Positions 1-11,740 of a stretch of 64,000 nt of DNA are shown here, in pieces. The position numbers were made by a program, and so were the translations under genes. Each line of letters begins with the position of its first letter. Position 1 is the first letter of the stretch. The notes beneath the pieces are model-generated. The model saw nothing but the letters and a program-made list of their open reading frames with translations, was not told the DNA's origin and did not search any database. The DNA is from Vermamoeba vermiformis (lineage: Eukaryota > Tubulinea > Echinamoebida): contig JBEWZL010000272.1 of NCBI GenBank assembly GCA_045837725.1, forward strand, positions 1-64,000, read 5' to 3'.

Positions 1-57
1 GTACAAGCCATGGAAAACTAAAATAATTAATTAGTACACCGTCAAATACAATTAAAT

Positions 58-997
58 TTACTTGCGTAGGTGAACATATAAAAGGATCGGAGCAAAAGTT
101 CCGCGAGTACTTTGGGGATCTGGGTTGAATGTGCTATTTTGCCAGATCCCATTATCGTAGAAGAACTTCATTGTGCTCTTCACGTTCATGTCTCTGGATT
201 CAGCTGTTAACACGTTAGTTAAATCGTGCTTTAACCGTAGCAGGTACTTACGATCTTTTTCTCGGCGCAACCGGCACCATTCTTGCACATCAACGACAGT
301 TTCACCAAGTCGGCGGCGCTTTGGTTGGCGCTCGTTGTCTGCCTGATCACTGCCACGCTTTCGGCGTGGGCGCTTTGGAGCATCTGTCAATTTATTACTT
401 ACTAACATCAGCATTAATAAACTAACCAATACATACCACTACCCATTACTAGCTCCTCCTCATACAAGTTATCTTCAGTCGCAATACCTTCGTTGACACT
501 TAATTCTCTGGATTCAACTGCCAAAACTTAGCACAGAGTTTTAATTCGGTTTGGGCAACTTACCTTCATGTGACGATGATTTGTCAGTGCTAAAACGATC
601 TCGGTAAGTAATGGTGCTAATATTAATGTGTTTACTTACCTTTTAATCTGATCAGATTCACCGCTATCTTCATTTGAGGCGACACTTGATCTGTATTCAA
701 CGAATAAATAAAAAAAAGCAATAAAGAGCATTACTTACAATTCAATTCTCTCTCCATCGCTCGTAAAACTGGATGAACACTTAGCAACGACAAAAATAAT
801 ATCTAAATTAACCGAAATAAAAATAAAATGCATACCATAATTCCGAGTCTATTGTGCGATTGTTATCTGTAATTAATAGTAATTATTAATGTTATTGCCA
901 AAGCTGCGCTAGATTTGATTTTTTGTAATGCAATAAAAATGTCACAAACAGCACAAAAAAGATTATTAAAACACTTACTTCTTTTATTATGAGCCAT
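58..997 (-). CDS. Small basic nuclear-type protein, function unknown (A0)
   Basis: I do not recognise this gene. Following GT-AG splice sites on the minus strand from the ATG at 997 gives one open frame over about seven small exons of roughly 200 residues, ending at the stop at 58. It starts MAHNKR, runs through Ser/Asp/Glu-rich exons, and finishes in a conserved-looking last exon (about 58-390). That exon holds two clusters of Lys/Arg (around PKRPRRKRG and PKRRRL) that look like bipartite nuclear localisation signals, followed by a Leu-containing helix-like stretch (EWCRLRREKDRKYLLRL). The basic-plus-helix layout recalls bZIP proteins, but no heptad of leucines is visible, so that label is not supported. 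A nuclear role is inference from composition. The start is chosen as the first ATG before a good donor (GTAAGT); an upstream in-frame start is possible. Confidence 0.6.
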
Positions 998-1098
998 TAC
1001 AATAACTAACGGTCCGTGGTCACTTATTTGAAGTGATTGTTGCAATAAGTCAGGTTTTTTTCTGATCAAAAAAGTTCGCGCGTCGAGAACATCACGCT

Positions 1099-1153
1099 AT
1101 TGAAGGCCCACCACCACATTCCCACCTGCGAACTAATTCGCAGGCCCTTCAAT
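1099..1153. repeat. Nested hairpin just past the A1 stop codon
   Basis: A perfect 8-bp stem with a 4-nt loop (CCTGCGAA-CTAA-TTCGCAGG, 1125-1144) sits inside a second, bulged 8-bp inverted repeat (ATTGAAGG at 1099, CCTTCAAT at 1146). On the minus strand it lies about 10 nt after the A1 stop codon, so it would fall in the A1 3' UTR. A role in 3'-end formation or mRNA stability is inference only. Confidence 0.5.
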
Positions 1154-1163
1154 GACGTTCAGG

Positions 1164-4100
1164 CTACTTGCCAAAGTATTGGCGATACTTCGATACCCAA
1201 ATCCCTTCATCCACGGGCAAGATCGGAGCGCGCCTTCCGGCTTGAGAGAATAACTGTGTGTCCAGCATATCTTCGATCTTCATGCCGTGGTACTTTATAG
1301 TAGCCTCGGGATTGGACTTGGTCAGGTGAAAGATGCAAACCGTGCGTAGTTCTGTCTTGTTCTTGCACTTCTGTACCAGCGGCGTTTGCTTGATTACGTA
1401 GTCGATAATCTGACAACTCATTAGTAACGAAATGAGGTGAAATTGAACACCCACCTTAATTTTTGCTTCTAAGTCCAACATTGAGTCGCTTCTTACTAGT
1501 ATAGGCTGGCCTTCATCTCCGACAGTCATAATAGACGTAGGAGCAGCAAGCGTTGAAATGCGGACAAACTTGAAGATTCTAATGTCCGTGTCATTTTTGG
1601 GTGGTTTTCCCCAAAATGAATCGTTCGAGATGAGCGGGAACAACTTCAAACCAAGCTTCGCCAATAACTGCTCGATCTTCTTCTTCAAACCTCCGACAGT
1701 GACAACAGCAGCAGCGGTGTTCTTGTTTGTCAAGTACTGAACGGTTTGAACTGCTTTTGTTTTTCCCACCTTAATGTTGTCGTTAAGCTGGGCTATTACT
1801 TTCTTTTGCGCGAGTCGCCAGTGGTTGAAGTACTCGAGAGTAATCGGATAACGTTTGAAGCTGCGAGTGGCATCAGAAGGAAAGGCACTTTCACACACAC
1901 TCTCAAACGCGACAGTATCTCTAATTTTTACCTGTTGCAATAATTCGATTAATATTCATGCAAGTCGTGTGATAATACTTACAGTGCAGCCGGGGTGGCG
2001 AGTGTCGAACAAAGAGCGAAGCGCCTCACGTCCTCGACGCAAAGCATCGATAAATTGTTGCTTCTGTGTGGGACTACGGAAGCCGCCAGCGGTACATAGT
2101 GCAGCTAATAGCCCATTTACGAGGTTGGCTGCAATAGTACCGCAAATCGACTTGTCTCGGGGAGTAACAAAGCCATCTTGAGGACGAAGACAAAGTCTAA
2201 TTCTTGCACTAATGTCCATCATTTGTTCCTTATCTTTGACGTGTTGTGGGAACAGGCTGTGGAGAAATTTCGGAGGCAATGCAAGAATCAGGTCGTCTCC
2301 AGCCTGCAAGTCAGCAAGATCGGCCTCTTCAGCTTCACGGGCAGCGTCGTCAAGTGGTAACAGGCATTTAACTTGGTCGAAGTTGGAAGTAAATTCCACC
2401 AAGTCAGGCATGAAGTGTAGGCGACCATAAGTGAAGACGCTTTCTTTCAGTTTGTACCGGTTGAATAACTTCGGATGCGCTAATTGCAAGACCGCACTGC
2501 TCCAGATAAATGTCAAGCAATCTTGAAGCAAAAAGGCGGCACGTAGCAAGTCGTCATTGTAATCCAGAGCGTCCAAATGGCGTGCTGATAATTTGTTAGT
2601 GTAAGACCTTAAATTGTGTTGTTGTACGCACCTTGGACGACATGATCCAAAAGGAGGTAGAAATACGTTCCAATGCTGTCGGTGAACTTCCGTGGGAATA
2701 AACACATCGTCTCGGTGAGCACAGTCTGAAGTGGGCTGCAGCGCATCATTTCTAACGGTATTAAGCCGCATTGATACAGAGCTTTCAACATATTGAATAG
2801 CTCAGTCAGCGTTTCCCCAAGCCTAGCCATTTCATGATACGCGTCAAGCAGTTGTTGCATAGTCGGATTTTGTAGAGTGATTTCAAGACGCGGTCCGTAT
2901 GCCTTCTGAGGCATGATGGTTGAATAGTATTTTTCCGCTCGCTTCAACTCCTTTCGAGAATTAACGTCATTGATCTCTTCTTTAAGTCTAAGCACATTCA
3001 TTAGGATACAATTAACAATAAATTATAATAATCAAACTTACCGAGAATGAAGTTTATCGGAGACTCTAACATCCGCTCCGATAAGTTGTTTGACTTTCTC
3101 AACTGGGAATGCTAGGACCGCATGATAAGAGTTCGAGAACGGAATTTGGTGTCGGAAATCCTCACTTCCTTTGTGATAAGCTTTGACACGCGCCAACAAC
3201 AAATGTTGTTTTGAGTACTCGATCATAGTACTGGTGCACGTGCCAATTCCAAAGTTGGGATATTCCGTGATTCTGCAGCAAGAGTAAGTTGAAATTCGCT
3301 TAAGATTAACTACGCTTACTTAGGTTTTAAGTAGTCTTCGTCAAACTTGTTGCAACGAGCATGCTCAAAGATTGTTGTGTTGCGAGTCATTAGACCTTTT
3401 AATGGCGAGTTGTGCATGTCAGCAAGAAGCGAGGTGAAGTTTCTGGTAAAGAACATTGTAACGTTGCTATCGTCCCCGCATCTGTACACAAAAGAATTAG
3501 GACAAATGTCACGTGTCATAATGTCAATTCCTGACACGTGTCAAGAATTCTCAGATCACTTACTCTAAATCCAACCCAATATCTTGCATGAACATCACTC
3601 TATTCCCTGGAGTGTGGTAGTAGACTTTGTCCATATCAAATAGATCGTTCAGCTTGTCGCTTAATTTGCTGATGTCATCGGCAGATGTTACTGGATCTTT
3701 GCGGCCAAAGTGCTGGATGACAAATACTGGCTTGAATCTGTAAGCACGATTAGTATTTAATTAAATAATGGTGAAAAACCTTACTTGGGTTCTTTTTCGA
3801 CAAGTTTTTTAATTCGGCGCTGAATGTGACGAGTAGTTTCGGGTAAAATTCTTGTCGTTTCCCCTGGCCTTCTTTCTTCAGAGACTGCTACGAAGGGTAA
3901 TGCGACTGGTGTGGTTCTGCCTTGTTCGGGAGCGTCTACAACACCTAATGGGAACAGTTAACAAGTTGAATTCAACGCTAAGTTTCCGTACCTTGATATG
4001 CGCATTTCTCAAAAAACATTGTGATTGCTTCAACTGACCTTTCCCAAGGACAGTCCGGAAACACCGCAAATACGGGAATATTCCCGTCAACAAATCTTGG

Positions 4101-7100
4101 CAATTAACATTAGTAAGTATCAGAATATGACTTCGAAAACTTACCCTATACCAATGCTGGGACAAGTGTGCAATGATTTGCCTTTGTAACGCATCTTGCA
4201 AGACTTTAAAAGGACATTGTGGTTTGGGCGAATTGACATTTCCCAAGAGCCACGAATAACCTTAAGGGTCTCACTGACGAAGCCGGTGAAGTCGATATCC
4301 AAGCGAAAGCTTATTCTTGTATCTTTGGCTTCGGTGAAGTAGTAGTTGGGTCCATAGTAAGTGGTCGAAGTCAGCCAGTCAATGCTTTTGAAGTCATCAT
4401 CAAAATCTTCTTCTTCTTGAATAATTCTAGCACCTTCGATTAGGTGCTGCGTGAACAAATTCGTTTTCAAAGCCCCAACAGCCTGCGCATGACGAATCTC
4501 GTCAAGCAAATTGACGTCGTAGACTGTGCGACCGTCATCGTCTTTTAAGTGATGTTCCCTAAGAAGTACTTCATTAATGACATGTACGACACGATAACAT
4601 TTACTTACTGGTCTAATTTTACCAGAAGCTGCATCTTTTCTTTTGTTGTCAGCGCATGGTAGTCTTTCCAGTTTGCGAGAATCGCTGCTGCACCATCTCG
4701 TCGTAGCAACCGAAGCAACGAATAGTACTCGTCTGAAAGGGTTGCCGGGTCAACAGAAACTTCTTCTGAAGATGTCTCGAGTGGTGGCACGGGATCGGCG
4801 CAAGCTGTTATAACATAAGTACCGTATTTAGCATTTTTTAACGAAAACCTTACCATCAGAATTGTACGAAATAGGTGAAGAAGGAGGGGAACAATCCGAA
4901 GACGAATAAGACCGCGGAGAAGATAATGGAGAAGGGGAACGAGACCTTGGAGATCGTGGAGATGGTGGGGATCGCGGAGAAGATAGTGGAGATCGCGGAG
5001 AAGACGGCGGAGACGGAGATCGTGGACGAGGACATGAACGTGAGGACAAAGGCGAGGGAGGCGTTCTAAGAGCCTTCCTTGAACCTAACTAATAGTTAAA
5101 TCCAATGCTTCAGAAAAATAAAACAATAGTGCTTACGCTGGGACTTCGGCGTTACAAGCCAATCATTTACGTCCACTGAAGAGCCCAAAGACTCCTCATA
5201 GTTGGCGAGGTCTTCGTCAGTGGCTAGTTGCGTGGCTTCTTGGGTGAATTCTGAAAACGAGTCACCGGGGAAGTTATTCTCCTTTGAGTCAAGATTGAAA
5301 GCAGAATGCAAAAGCTTATCAAATCTTTTTGTTGGAGAAAGAGCTTCTGTTTTTTTTATAAGTCAGTGTCCAGCGAAGCATTTATATATAAATGAACTTA
5401 CCATCGATCGAGGAGTTGAGAAATTCGTTGTTGGTAATATCGCGAAGGCTAATGGAAGTCTACAAAATTGGTTAATGCAACCAATCAGGAAATTCATCAC
5501 TGTGTGCCTTAATATATCTAAATATGCGATTTGTAGATTCTAAATCAGGAAACACTCTCGTCAAGAACGAGAACGGTAAATCAGTAAATATTAATTTCCT
5601 TTCGGTGCAGCAGATTTCGTAAAACTTTAGGATACGAAATTTCCATTTGCGAAAGAATTCTCGTCGGGCTGGAGAAGCGCTGGAAGGGCCTGTGTCTTTC
5701 CCGTCAAAGTCGTCGCTCATAGCAGCCGCCAACTTGGTCACATTGATTTTGCCCAGGATTTTAAACAACTTGTCGTTGACTTCGATCTCCACCGTCCTTA
5801 GGGCCATATTCGGTTTCTCCTCCATAATTTCGGTACGAAAACCTCCACAGAGGGTGCTAACAATCCCACCAAGGTAGAATAGTTTCAACTTGATGATTAC
5901 GTGAAGCCCCAGCTGAGTTTGAAAAAGTACTGACATTCCGTCTAAGCCATCGGTTAAATGCTGCACCAACGTGTCTCTTGCAACCAAACTAAGACTGAGG
6001 TGTGACGAATTGAAAAATTTGACAGCCACAGAGTCAGCTCCTTCTTTGACACCAGCCACATCAAGTTCCATCGAAGAGACGACCAAATCGTATGAAGACT
6101 GTGCAAATTCGCAATTACGGAGGCCAGAAAGTAGTTGACTGGAGGCACCTGCAGCGACAGGTAAGAAAGCTTCATAAAAAAGTTGCAAAAACCTTACCGG
6201 ATTCGTGTGTTATCAGGTCAGTTCCCGTTAGCTTTGGTTTGATCTTTACATCAGCCTTGACCTTATCTCGAAGAAGAAATTGCTTGTTTTCGTAAGTGAG
6301 TGCAACGATCATTGGGCGCTCGTTTGCATTTTCCACATCGATGCCAATCCCGTGAACGTGAAGTCTCTCCAGATGTTCTCGCAATGCAATGATATATCGA
6401 TGAGTCCGCCTTGCAACAGAGTCAGGAGAGAGGTCTTTGTTGTCCAAAAACCGTTCTCTCCTTTCTAATTTTAGGAGTTGCTCTAAATAGAAATACGTTA
6501 AAACCGGTATTACTATTTTTGGATTTGTTTTCGAAACTTACCTTCTCTTTTAGTTCTCTTGCTCTCGCGAGAGCTGTTTGACTTTGAACGATTGGATTTT
6601 TTCTTTTTCTTCTTTTTTTTGTTCTTCGTATCTTTGGCATTGTTATCGCTCAAATCTGGCTCTGATTCTGGCTCATCTTCCTCGGAAAGGACGGTACGGA
6701 CATTTCTTGGAACATTCGCTTGTGTATCACTTAATAGCTCTGAAAATGGTCAGTGATAAATAAAGGAAGACTGCATAATAGCTTACCAGGGGAGGTTTCG
6801 TGATCGGCTGATTTTTCTTCTTCACTTCGATTTGTATTGTTTTGGTCTTCAAATGAGATGAATCAATAAATAAACATTAAGCCAAGGTAAATACTTACTC
6901 TCACTGAGGACCGACTCTGGATCCGGCTCACTTTTTTCTCTTTCATTATCGTCAATTTCCTCTTTGTCCTCGTCCTCTTCGTCGTCCTCTTCGTCCTCCT
7001 CTTCGTCTTCTTCTTCTTCTTCCTCCTCCTCCTCTTCATCTTTGTTTTGGTCGTAGTCTTCGTCGGTGGGAGGAGGGACATCTTCGGAGTTATCAATAAA

Positions 7101-7937
7101 GGCAAGGTCGTCGGCATTTGGCTCTTCATGCTGGTTCAAATCATTCCAATCTTCTATCATGCCACGTACCGATGTAAGAGATATTTTCTTGGTTCCTTCT
7201 GGGACGTCATCTTCGACGTCACTTTCGGCTTTCTCACGAGAAAGTTGCGAGGTCTTCTCCTTGGTTTTTGTCTTTGTTTTCGTGACTATCGCCTCTGTGG
7301 CCTCACCGTCTTCATCAGAGAGATCAATATCACTAAAATCTGCATCGATGTCAGAAAACAAGAGTAAAATTTTGCTTAGGCAAATTCTAAGTACCTTTAG
7401 GTTCGTGAGTAGCGGCTCGCCGAGGCATAACTCTTGTTTTTGCACTCTAATATAGATGGGTTAGTCATATTTTGGCGCGAATTGGTCTGTCATTAGCTTA
7501 CCTCAGTACTGTTTGAGGGTTTGTTCCGTGAGCCTTTGGCCAACTTTTTCGGCGGTGAATTATTCGATTCCAAAGCCTTCTGAGGTGACGATTTGTTGGA
7601 TATTGACTTCTTGGGCGAGGACTTCTTGGGCGAGGACTTCTTGGGCGAGGACTTCTTGGGCGAGGACTTCTTGGGAGGGGGCTTCTTGGGCGAGGGCTTC
7701 TTCGAGGATTTCTTTGGCAACTTCTTGGATGATAGCTCGCTTGAAGCAGATTTTTTTGACACTTTGGGGGATTGTTGCTTCGACCCAGAAGCAACAGTGC
7801 TGGAGCGTGAAGGAGACGTTCGAGAGCGAGTTGCGACACCGGGAAAGAACATGCCCTTAACAGCAGCCATACAATCCAAGCCCGACTAAGTGATTGAATT
7901 TAGTGCGATATGATTGCCAAAGCAAAAAACTTACCAT
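1164..7937 (-). CDS. Very large unrecognised multi-exon protein, paralogue of B1 (A1)
   Basis: No known family is recognised. Likely start is an ATG at 7937 followed at once by an intron (M|SGLDCMAAVKG). N-terminal part: a Lys-rich block with SPKK-type repeats (about 7540-7800), then a very acidic stretch with a long Glu/Asp run (about 6930-7060), then a Lys-rich segment (about 6600). A large exon (about 5475-6190) encodes a globular region ending EFFRKWKFRILKFYEICC...DLPFSFL. A Ser/Pro/Arg linker with SPRS repeats follows (about 4870-5050), then C-terminal globular exons down to YRQYFGK and the stop at 1164. Several blocks match B1 at 12.3-18.4 kb, e.g. LEITLQNPTMQQLLDAY against LEVTLADPSQERIEDVY. 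The exon near 5472 ends in an in-frame stop unless a roughly 41-bp intron is used, so this could be two genes; B1 has a stop at the matching place. CpG content is like the host genes. Charged tracts suggest a nuclear protein (inference). Confidence 0.6.
7605..7700. repeat. 15-bp coding minisatellite encoding SPKK repeats
   Basis: About six tandem 15-bp units (consensus on + strand GACTTCTTGGGCGAG) lie in the second exon of A1. On the minus strand they encode SPKKS repeats. S/T-P-K-K is the motif known from histone H1 and sperm histones that contacts the minor groove of AT-rich DNA. Near-identity of the units points to recent expansion. Confidence 0.85.
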
Positions 7938-8078
7938 TGTTGCAAGTACGAGAAGTTGATGAGTTACGTTTCGATTCTGAATAAGTAACAATTAACTTAA
8001 AATCGCGCTGGCTTTAAAAAGAGCGGGCTTACACACTATTGGTCAAATAAACATTTTTTTTCTATATCTTTTAAACAA

Positions 8079-10660
8079 TCACACACTAAACTTGATAAAT
8101 TCCTCTCGCAGCAAATCAATGGCCTTCTCGTCTTCTATGTATATGACTTTGGCTCTTCTTGGTAGGACCCTGCGTTGAACTGGCGTCAATTGCTTTGAGG
8201 GCGGGATGATAGCAGGATAGAAAAAGGGTCCAAAGCTGTCAAGCGGGAGGTCTCTGCGGGGTCGTTCATGAACTTGCGCTAACAATTCGTTGTTCCATTC
8301 ATAAGAAAATAGGCTTGGAGGATAAACGTTTTGCGGAGTAATAGCTCGTGGATGGAAGCGAAACCTGCGTAAGAAAATAAGTATCTTTGCGCAAAAACTT
8401 TGAGAGTTAACTTACGGGCGATGAGCTAAGATATGCTTCATGATACTGATGGTATTATCGATGCCGTATCCTCCTAGATATAGGCGTGGCCCCGTCGTGT
8501 TGAGAGAGACATTGCGCGGATCCACCTCCTCGAAGAAATCAAGAGGAGATATAAATATATTGACCAGGCAGAGGTGACGTAATGCAAGCTGGTTTAAACC
8601 ATGCAAGTCTACGTATACACCTGGACAGTGCGATTCAAGCTCTAGCAGGTGAAATTCGGCAGGAAAGTTTACACCACGCAAAGATATTTCCCAGGCCCTT
8701 GTTGATTTGTCTTCTCTGGGAATTGGCAGACGCAACCCAACCAATCGCGGAGAAGCTGCAAAAATCTTGTTGATCACGGCAACAGTTGTGGCTCCCATCG
8801 TGTTGTACAGATCAAGTTCTTGCCCAAGAGCAAGATGGAAGTGAAGAAAGCGCAGGTGCCTCCACTCGTGACTGGCAAATCCATACGACACTAATTGAGT
8901 TCTAATGTCGACGATAGCCAGGGCTTGAAGAGAAGCGACACAAGCCGGAAACATCTTTGCGGCAACAGGAGGATCAACATCCTCAAAGCGGAGTTCGAGC
9001 AATTGACCGAAACTGGGAAGTGTTAGTTTAACGTACCAGTAAAAATTAATTATTTACTTACAAGGCACTCGCAGAATTGTTCATTGACTTGCCTGTCGGA
9101 TCCAAGCTCACTCGGGTCAGGTAGCAACCACGACACGCTGTCGAATCAATAGGGTGGATCGCACCAAAGTCGGAAAGGCGAATGATACAATCTTCAACTT
9201 CTAAAACCGAATACACGTGGTTGTTAACGGTTCGGTAGACGTGCCTTGGATCGTTGACAATGTTGATGGCATTAACCGGCTTGGGCTTAGTTTTCGGTGG
9301 GATGGCACCTTCATTAAGCAGAATGTTAGAAAGATGTAAAATAAATTAAGGACTTCATACTTAATTGGATTGGCTTGCCAACAGGTTCCTTGTCAGGAAC
9401 TGTTAGAACTTCAAGTGTTTCGGGTTCACTGTCTTGGATCGGTGAAGCAACGTAAGTCGGTGATTCCTGTACCACTAGATTAATCATGGTAAAAATAATT
9501 TTAAATTACTTACCGGCATTTCTTGTGCCGGGCTGGAAATTGAGGATGGGCTGATAGGGCTACTAGGGCTGGAATGTGACGCCTGAGAATGATGGGGGCT
9601 GGCATGGACTTCGAAGAGATCAATCGAATTTGAAACTTCTTCGCCCGCCGAGACAAAACTTTGCTTCTCTTGGGGTACTTCGACGCGAGCTTTCTTCGTG
9701 ATGGTTTGTGCCAATTCCTCTCCCTTTCTCTTAGGGTGGTACGTAGGACATGAATACAGGAGGTCGCAATTCGAGTGCTGGAAGATGAAACGCCTCGTAG
9801 CCAAATCCGTTGATATTCGGCAGGAAGTCTACCTCGGTGAATTTATTGGCATCAGGAATTTCGGTCGTAGCGCCATCAGTGCCTAATAACATATTAGAAC
9901 GCCGTATTAAAATCGCTATTGTACTAGCCGTTACTTACCTTTACTTTCGAATTTGGTTTCCTTTGCTGTGTATTGCGAGAACAAAGGGACATCATAGCGA
10001 CAATTTTCGGTTGAAATGACCGCCAAAAGGGATTCCAAGGACTTGGTGGAAGTCCAGTGACCGTAGTGGTAACGCATCGCACACCAGAGTTTTGCGTGCT
10101 CGGTGTGGGTCACGTCTCCGCCTTCCGCGCGACTGGCGCCCTTAGTCATGTTGGGAATGATTACGTTGTCTCGGGCTGACCGCAATATCTCGGGAAACGT
10201 GCGCATGAACTTGACGAATCTCTGCCAGGCGACGGATGCGAGGCTAATGCCGAGGTGTTGAGCTATGGCAGCGCGGTACGACTTATACCAGCGAGGGTAC
10301 ACCATTGTGCGCTCTGGACGGGGGGCTAGCATTCCGTGGAAGTCAAAAACAACGTAGTAGAAGAGGAAATCCGCTCGGCTGCTGAACATGAAGTATTCCA
10401 AGCTATCGTGGAGTTTCTGCACGTAAGCATTGAAATCTCCTCCAGGCACTGACCGGTTTCTAGCTAGTACAAGGAACTCTACAAAGGTCACGATGTTCTG
10501 TTTCACATCCGGTGACTTTTTGTTATTCTGTAAATAAATAAAGTATTAGTATATAGTTATAACGATTTAATATATAAATACGCGAAATAATATTCGGGCT
10601 TATTACATTCGTGTGCACAGTAATAGTAATAAATAAAATTTTTAAAACAGATTTTACCAT
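8079..10660 (-). CDS. Unrecognised protein A2, possibly leucine-rich-repeat-like in its C-terminal half
   Basis: I do not recognise this protein. The likely start is an ATG at 10660 directly followed by a roughly 127-bp intron (M|NNKKSPDVKQNIVTF), then a long exon (9940-10530) with a conserved-looking helical domain (DFLFYYVVFDFHG, WYKSYRAAIAQHLG). An apparent frameshift near 9780 disappears if a 55-bp GT-AG intron is used (ANKFTE|HSNCDLLYS). A Ser/Pro-rich linker follows (9500-9620). The C-terminal exons (8412-9002) carry spaced leucine patterns such as LRHLCLVNIF and LQALAIVDIR that resemble degenerate leucine-rich repeats, as seen in F-box/LRR proteins, though no F-box was found. It ends at REEFIKFSV, 142 bp upstream of the A1 start, on the same strand. 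Confidence 0.55.
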
Positions 10661-10873
10661 TTCAGATTTAATTGCAACAAGAAGGATATAATAAATATAT
10701 ACTACGGTAATTCGTAGTATCGATAATATTACAAGCGGATTTAAGCTCTTTTGGAGACTCAAATCCGGATTTGCAAGTACGAGCAGCTTTTGGCCGCAAG
10801 GAAATTACTAACGAAGTCTTGTGGACTCGCAAGCAATTAAAAAAATAGGTGCGGATCACTTTTGTAGTCAACT

Positions 10874-11079
10874 GATAGTAACGTGCCACGGCATCAAAGC
10901 CGCTCCAGCGCGAGTTATTTCGGATTCAGCCGATGCGTGAAGTTCGCATGCGTCAGCATGCATTTAAGCTCAACAGCGCGACCACAAGGGTCTTATTTGC
11001 ATTGATTATACAGCCGACAGTAACGTGCCACGGTCGCCAGCGCCGTTCAGCGCGAGTTATTTGGATTGAAGCTGATGCG
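10874..11079. repeat. 64-bp direct repeat pair
   Basis: Positions 10874-10937 and 11016-11079 are diverged direct copies sharing the core AGTAACGTGCCACGG and, further on, CAGCGCGAGTTATTT and GATGCG. They lie upstream of A2 on the side of the gene-free interval. Whether they are promoter elements or remnants of a mobile element is not clear. Confidence 0.75.
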
Positions 11080-11133
11080 ACTTTAGATGACGCATCAGTT
11101 CTACTCAAAGGGTCAATTTATATACCAGCATAA

Positions 11134-11182
11134 TGGATCAAACATGAATTTTGGTAAGTGCACTAGATAATTGTTTGATCCA
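11134..11182. repeat. Inverted repeat with 10-bp arms
   Basis: Exact 10-bp arms TGGATCAAAC (11134-11143) and GTTTGATCCA (11173-11182) enclose 29 bp. It stands between the direct repeat pair and hairpin array 1. Function unknown. Confidence 0.6.
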
Positions 11183-11352
11183 GGATTTGGATTTGAACGA
11201 ATAAATTAATTTAAATAAATTAAACATTAATACAGATGACTAACGATTTTATTAGGTTTTGCATGGAAATAGATCACGATCCCGACTGTTCGCGCGCGCA
11301 ATTCTGTAATTCGGTAATAAATAAATAAATTTTAGTAACTTGCACAGTATTT

Positions 11353-11740
11353 TTTAGGAGATCGTCTCCGCGCTGGAGACGACCTTTACGGACTTGGTTT
11401 TTTTAGGAGATCGTCTCCACGCTGGAGACGACCTTTACGGACTTGGTTTTTTTAGGAGATCGTCTCCACGCTGGAGACGACCTTTACGGACTTGGTTTTT
11501 TTTTGCAGATCGTCTCCGCGCTGGAGACGACCTTTACGAACTTCGTTTTTTTTTGGAGATCGTCTCCACGCTGGAGACGACCTTTACGAACTTAGTTTTT
11601 TTCGCAGATCGTCTCCGCGCTGGAGACGACCCTTACAGACTTAGTTTTTTTTTGCAGATCGTCTCCGCGCTGGAGACGACCCTTACAGACTTAGTATTTT
11701 TCCCAGATCGTCTCTGCGCTGGAGACGACCCCTGGGTACA
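11353..11740. repeat. Hairpin array 1: eight tandem ~48-bp units
   Basis: Eight tandem units of 47-51 bp. Each has a palindrome CGTCTCC-(G/A)CGCT-GGAGACG (7-bp arms), then a spacer reading roughly ACCTTTACGGACTT(G/A)G and a run of 6-9 T. All eight are in the same orientation. The last unit is the most diverged, a normal sign of array decay at an edge. Open frames across it are artefacts of the repeat. This is not CRISPR: the spacers are near-identical, and the palindrome and spacer form one tandem unit. The spacer resembles that of array 2 at 25.2-26.0 kb. Confidence 0.9.

Noticed and set aside
58-390. A0 as a bZIP transcription factor
   Set aside because: There is a basic region and a helix, but no leucine heptad.
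3515-3545. GACACGTGTC palindrome and scattered GTGTCAAAGTGTCA words (also near 47,026, 50,848, 51,483, 51,786) as binding sites
   Set aside because: They occur mostly in introns and exons with no consistent place relative to gene starts. Chance cannot be excluded by eye.
4828-5069. SPR-rich frame as an SR splicing factor
   Set aside because: It is a linker within A1; no RRM is nearby and the repeats are SPRS and not RS.
9700-9830. Frameshift in A2
   Set aside because: A 55-bp GT-AG intron with a good pyrimidine tract joins the two frames.
11353-11740. Hairpin array 1 as a CRISPR array
   Set aside because: The spacers are all the same, the whole 48-bp unit is tandem, and the setting is a spliced eukaryotic genome with no cas-like genes.
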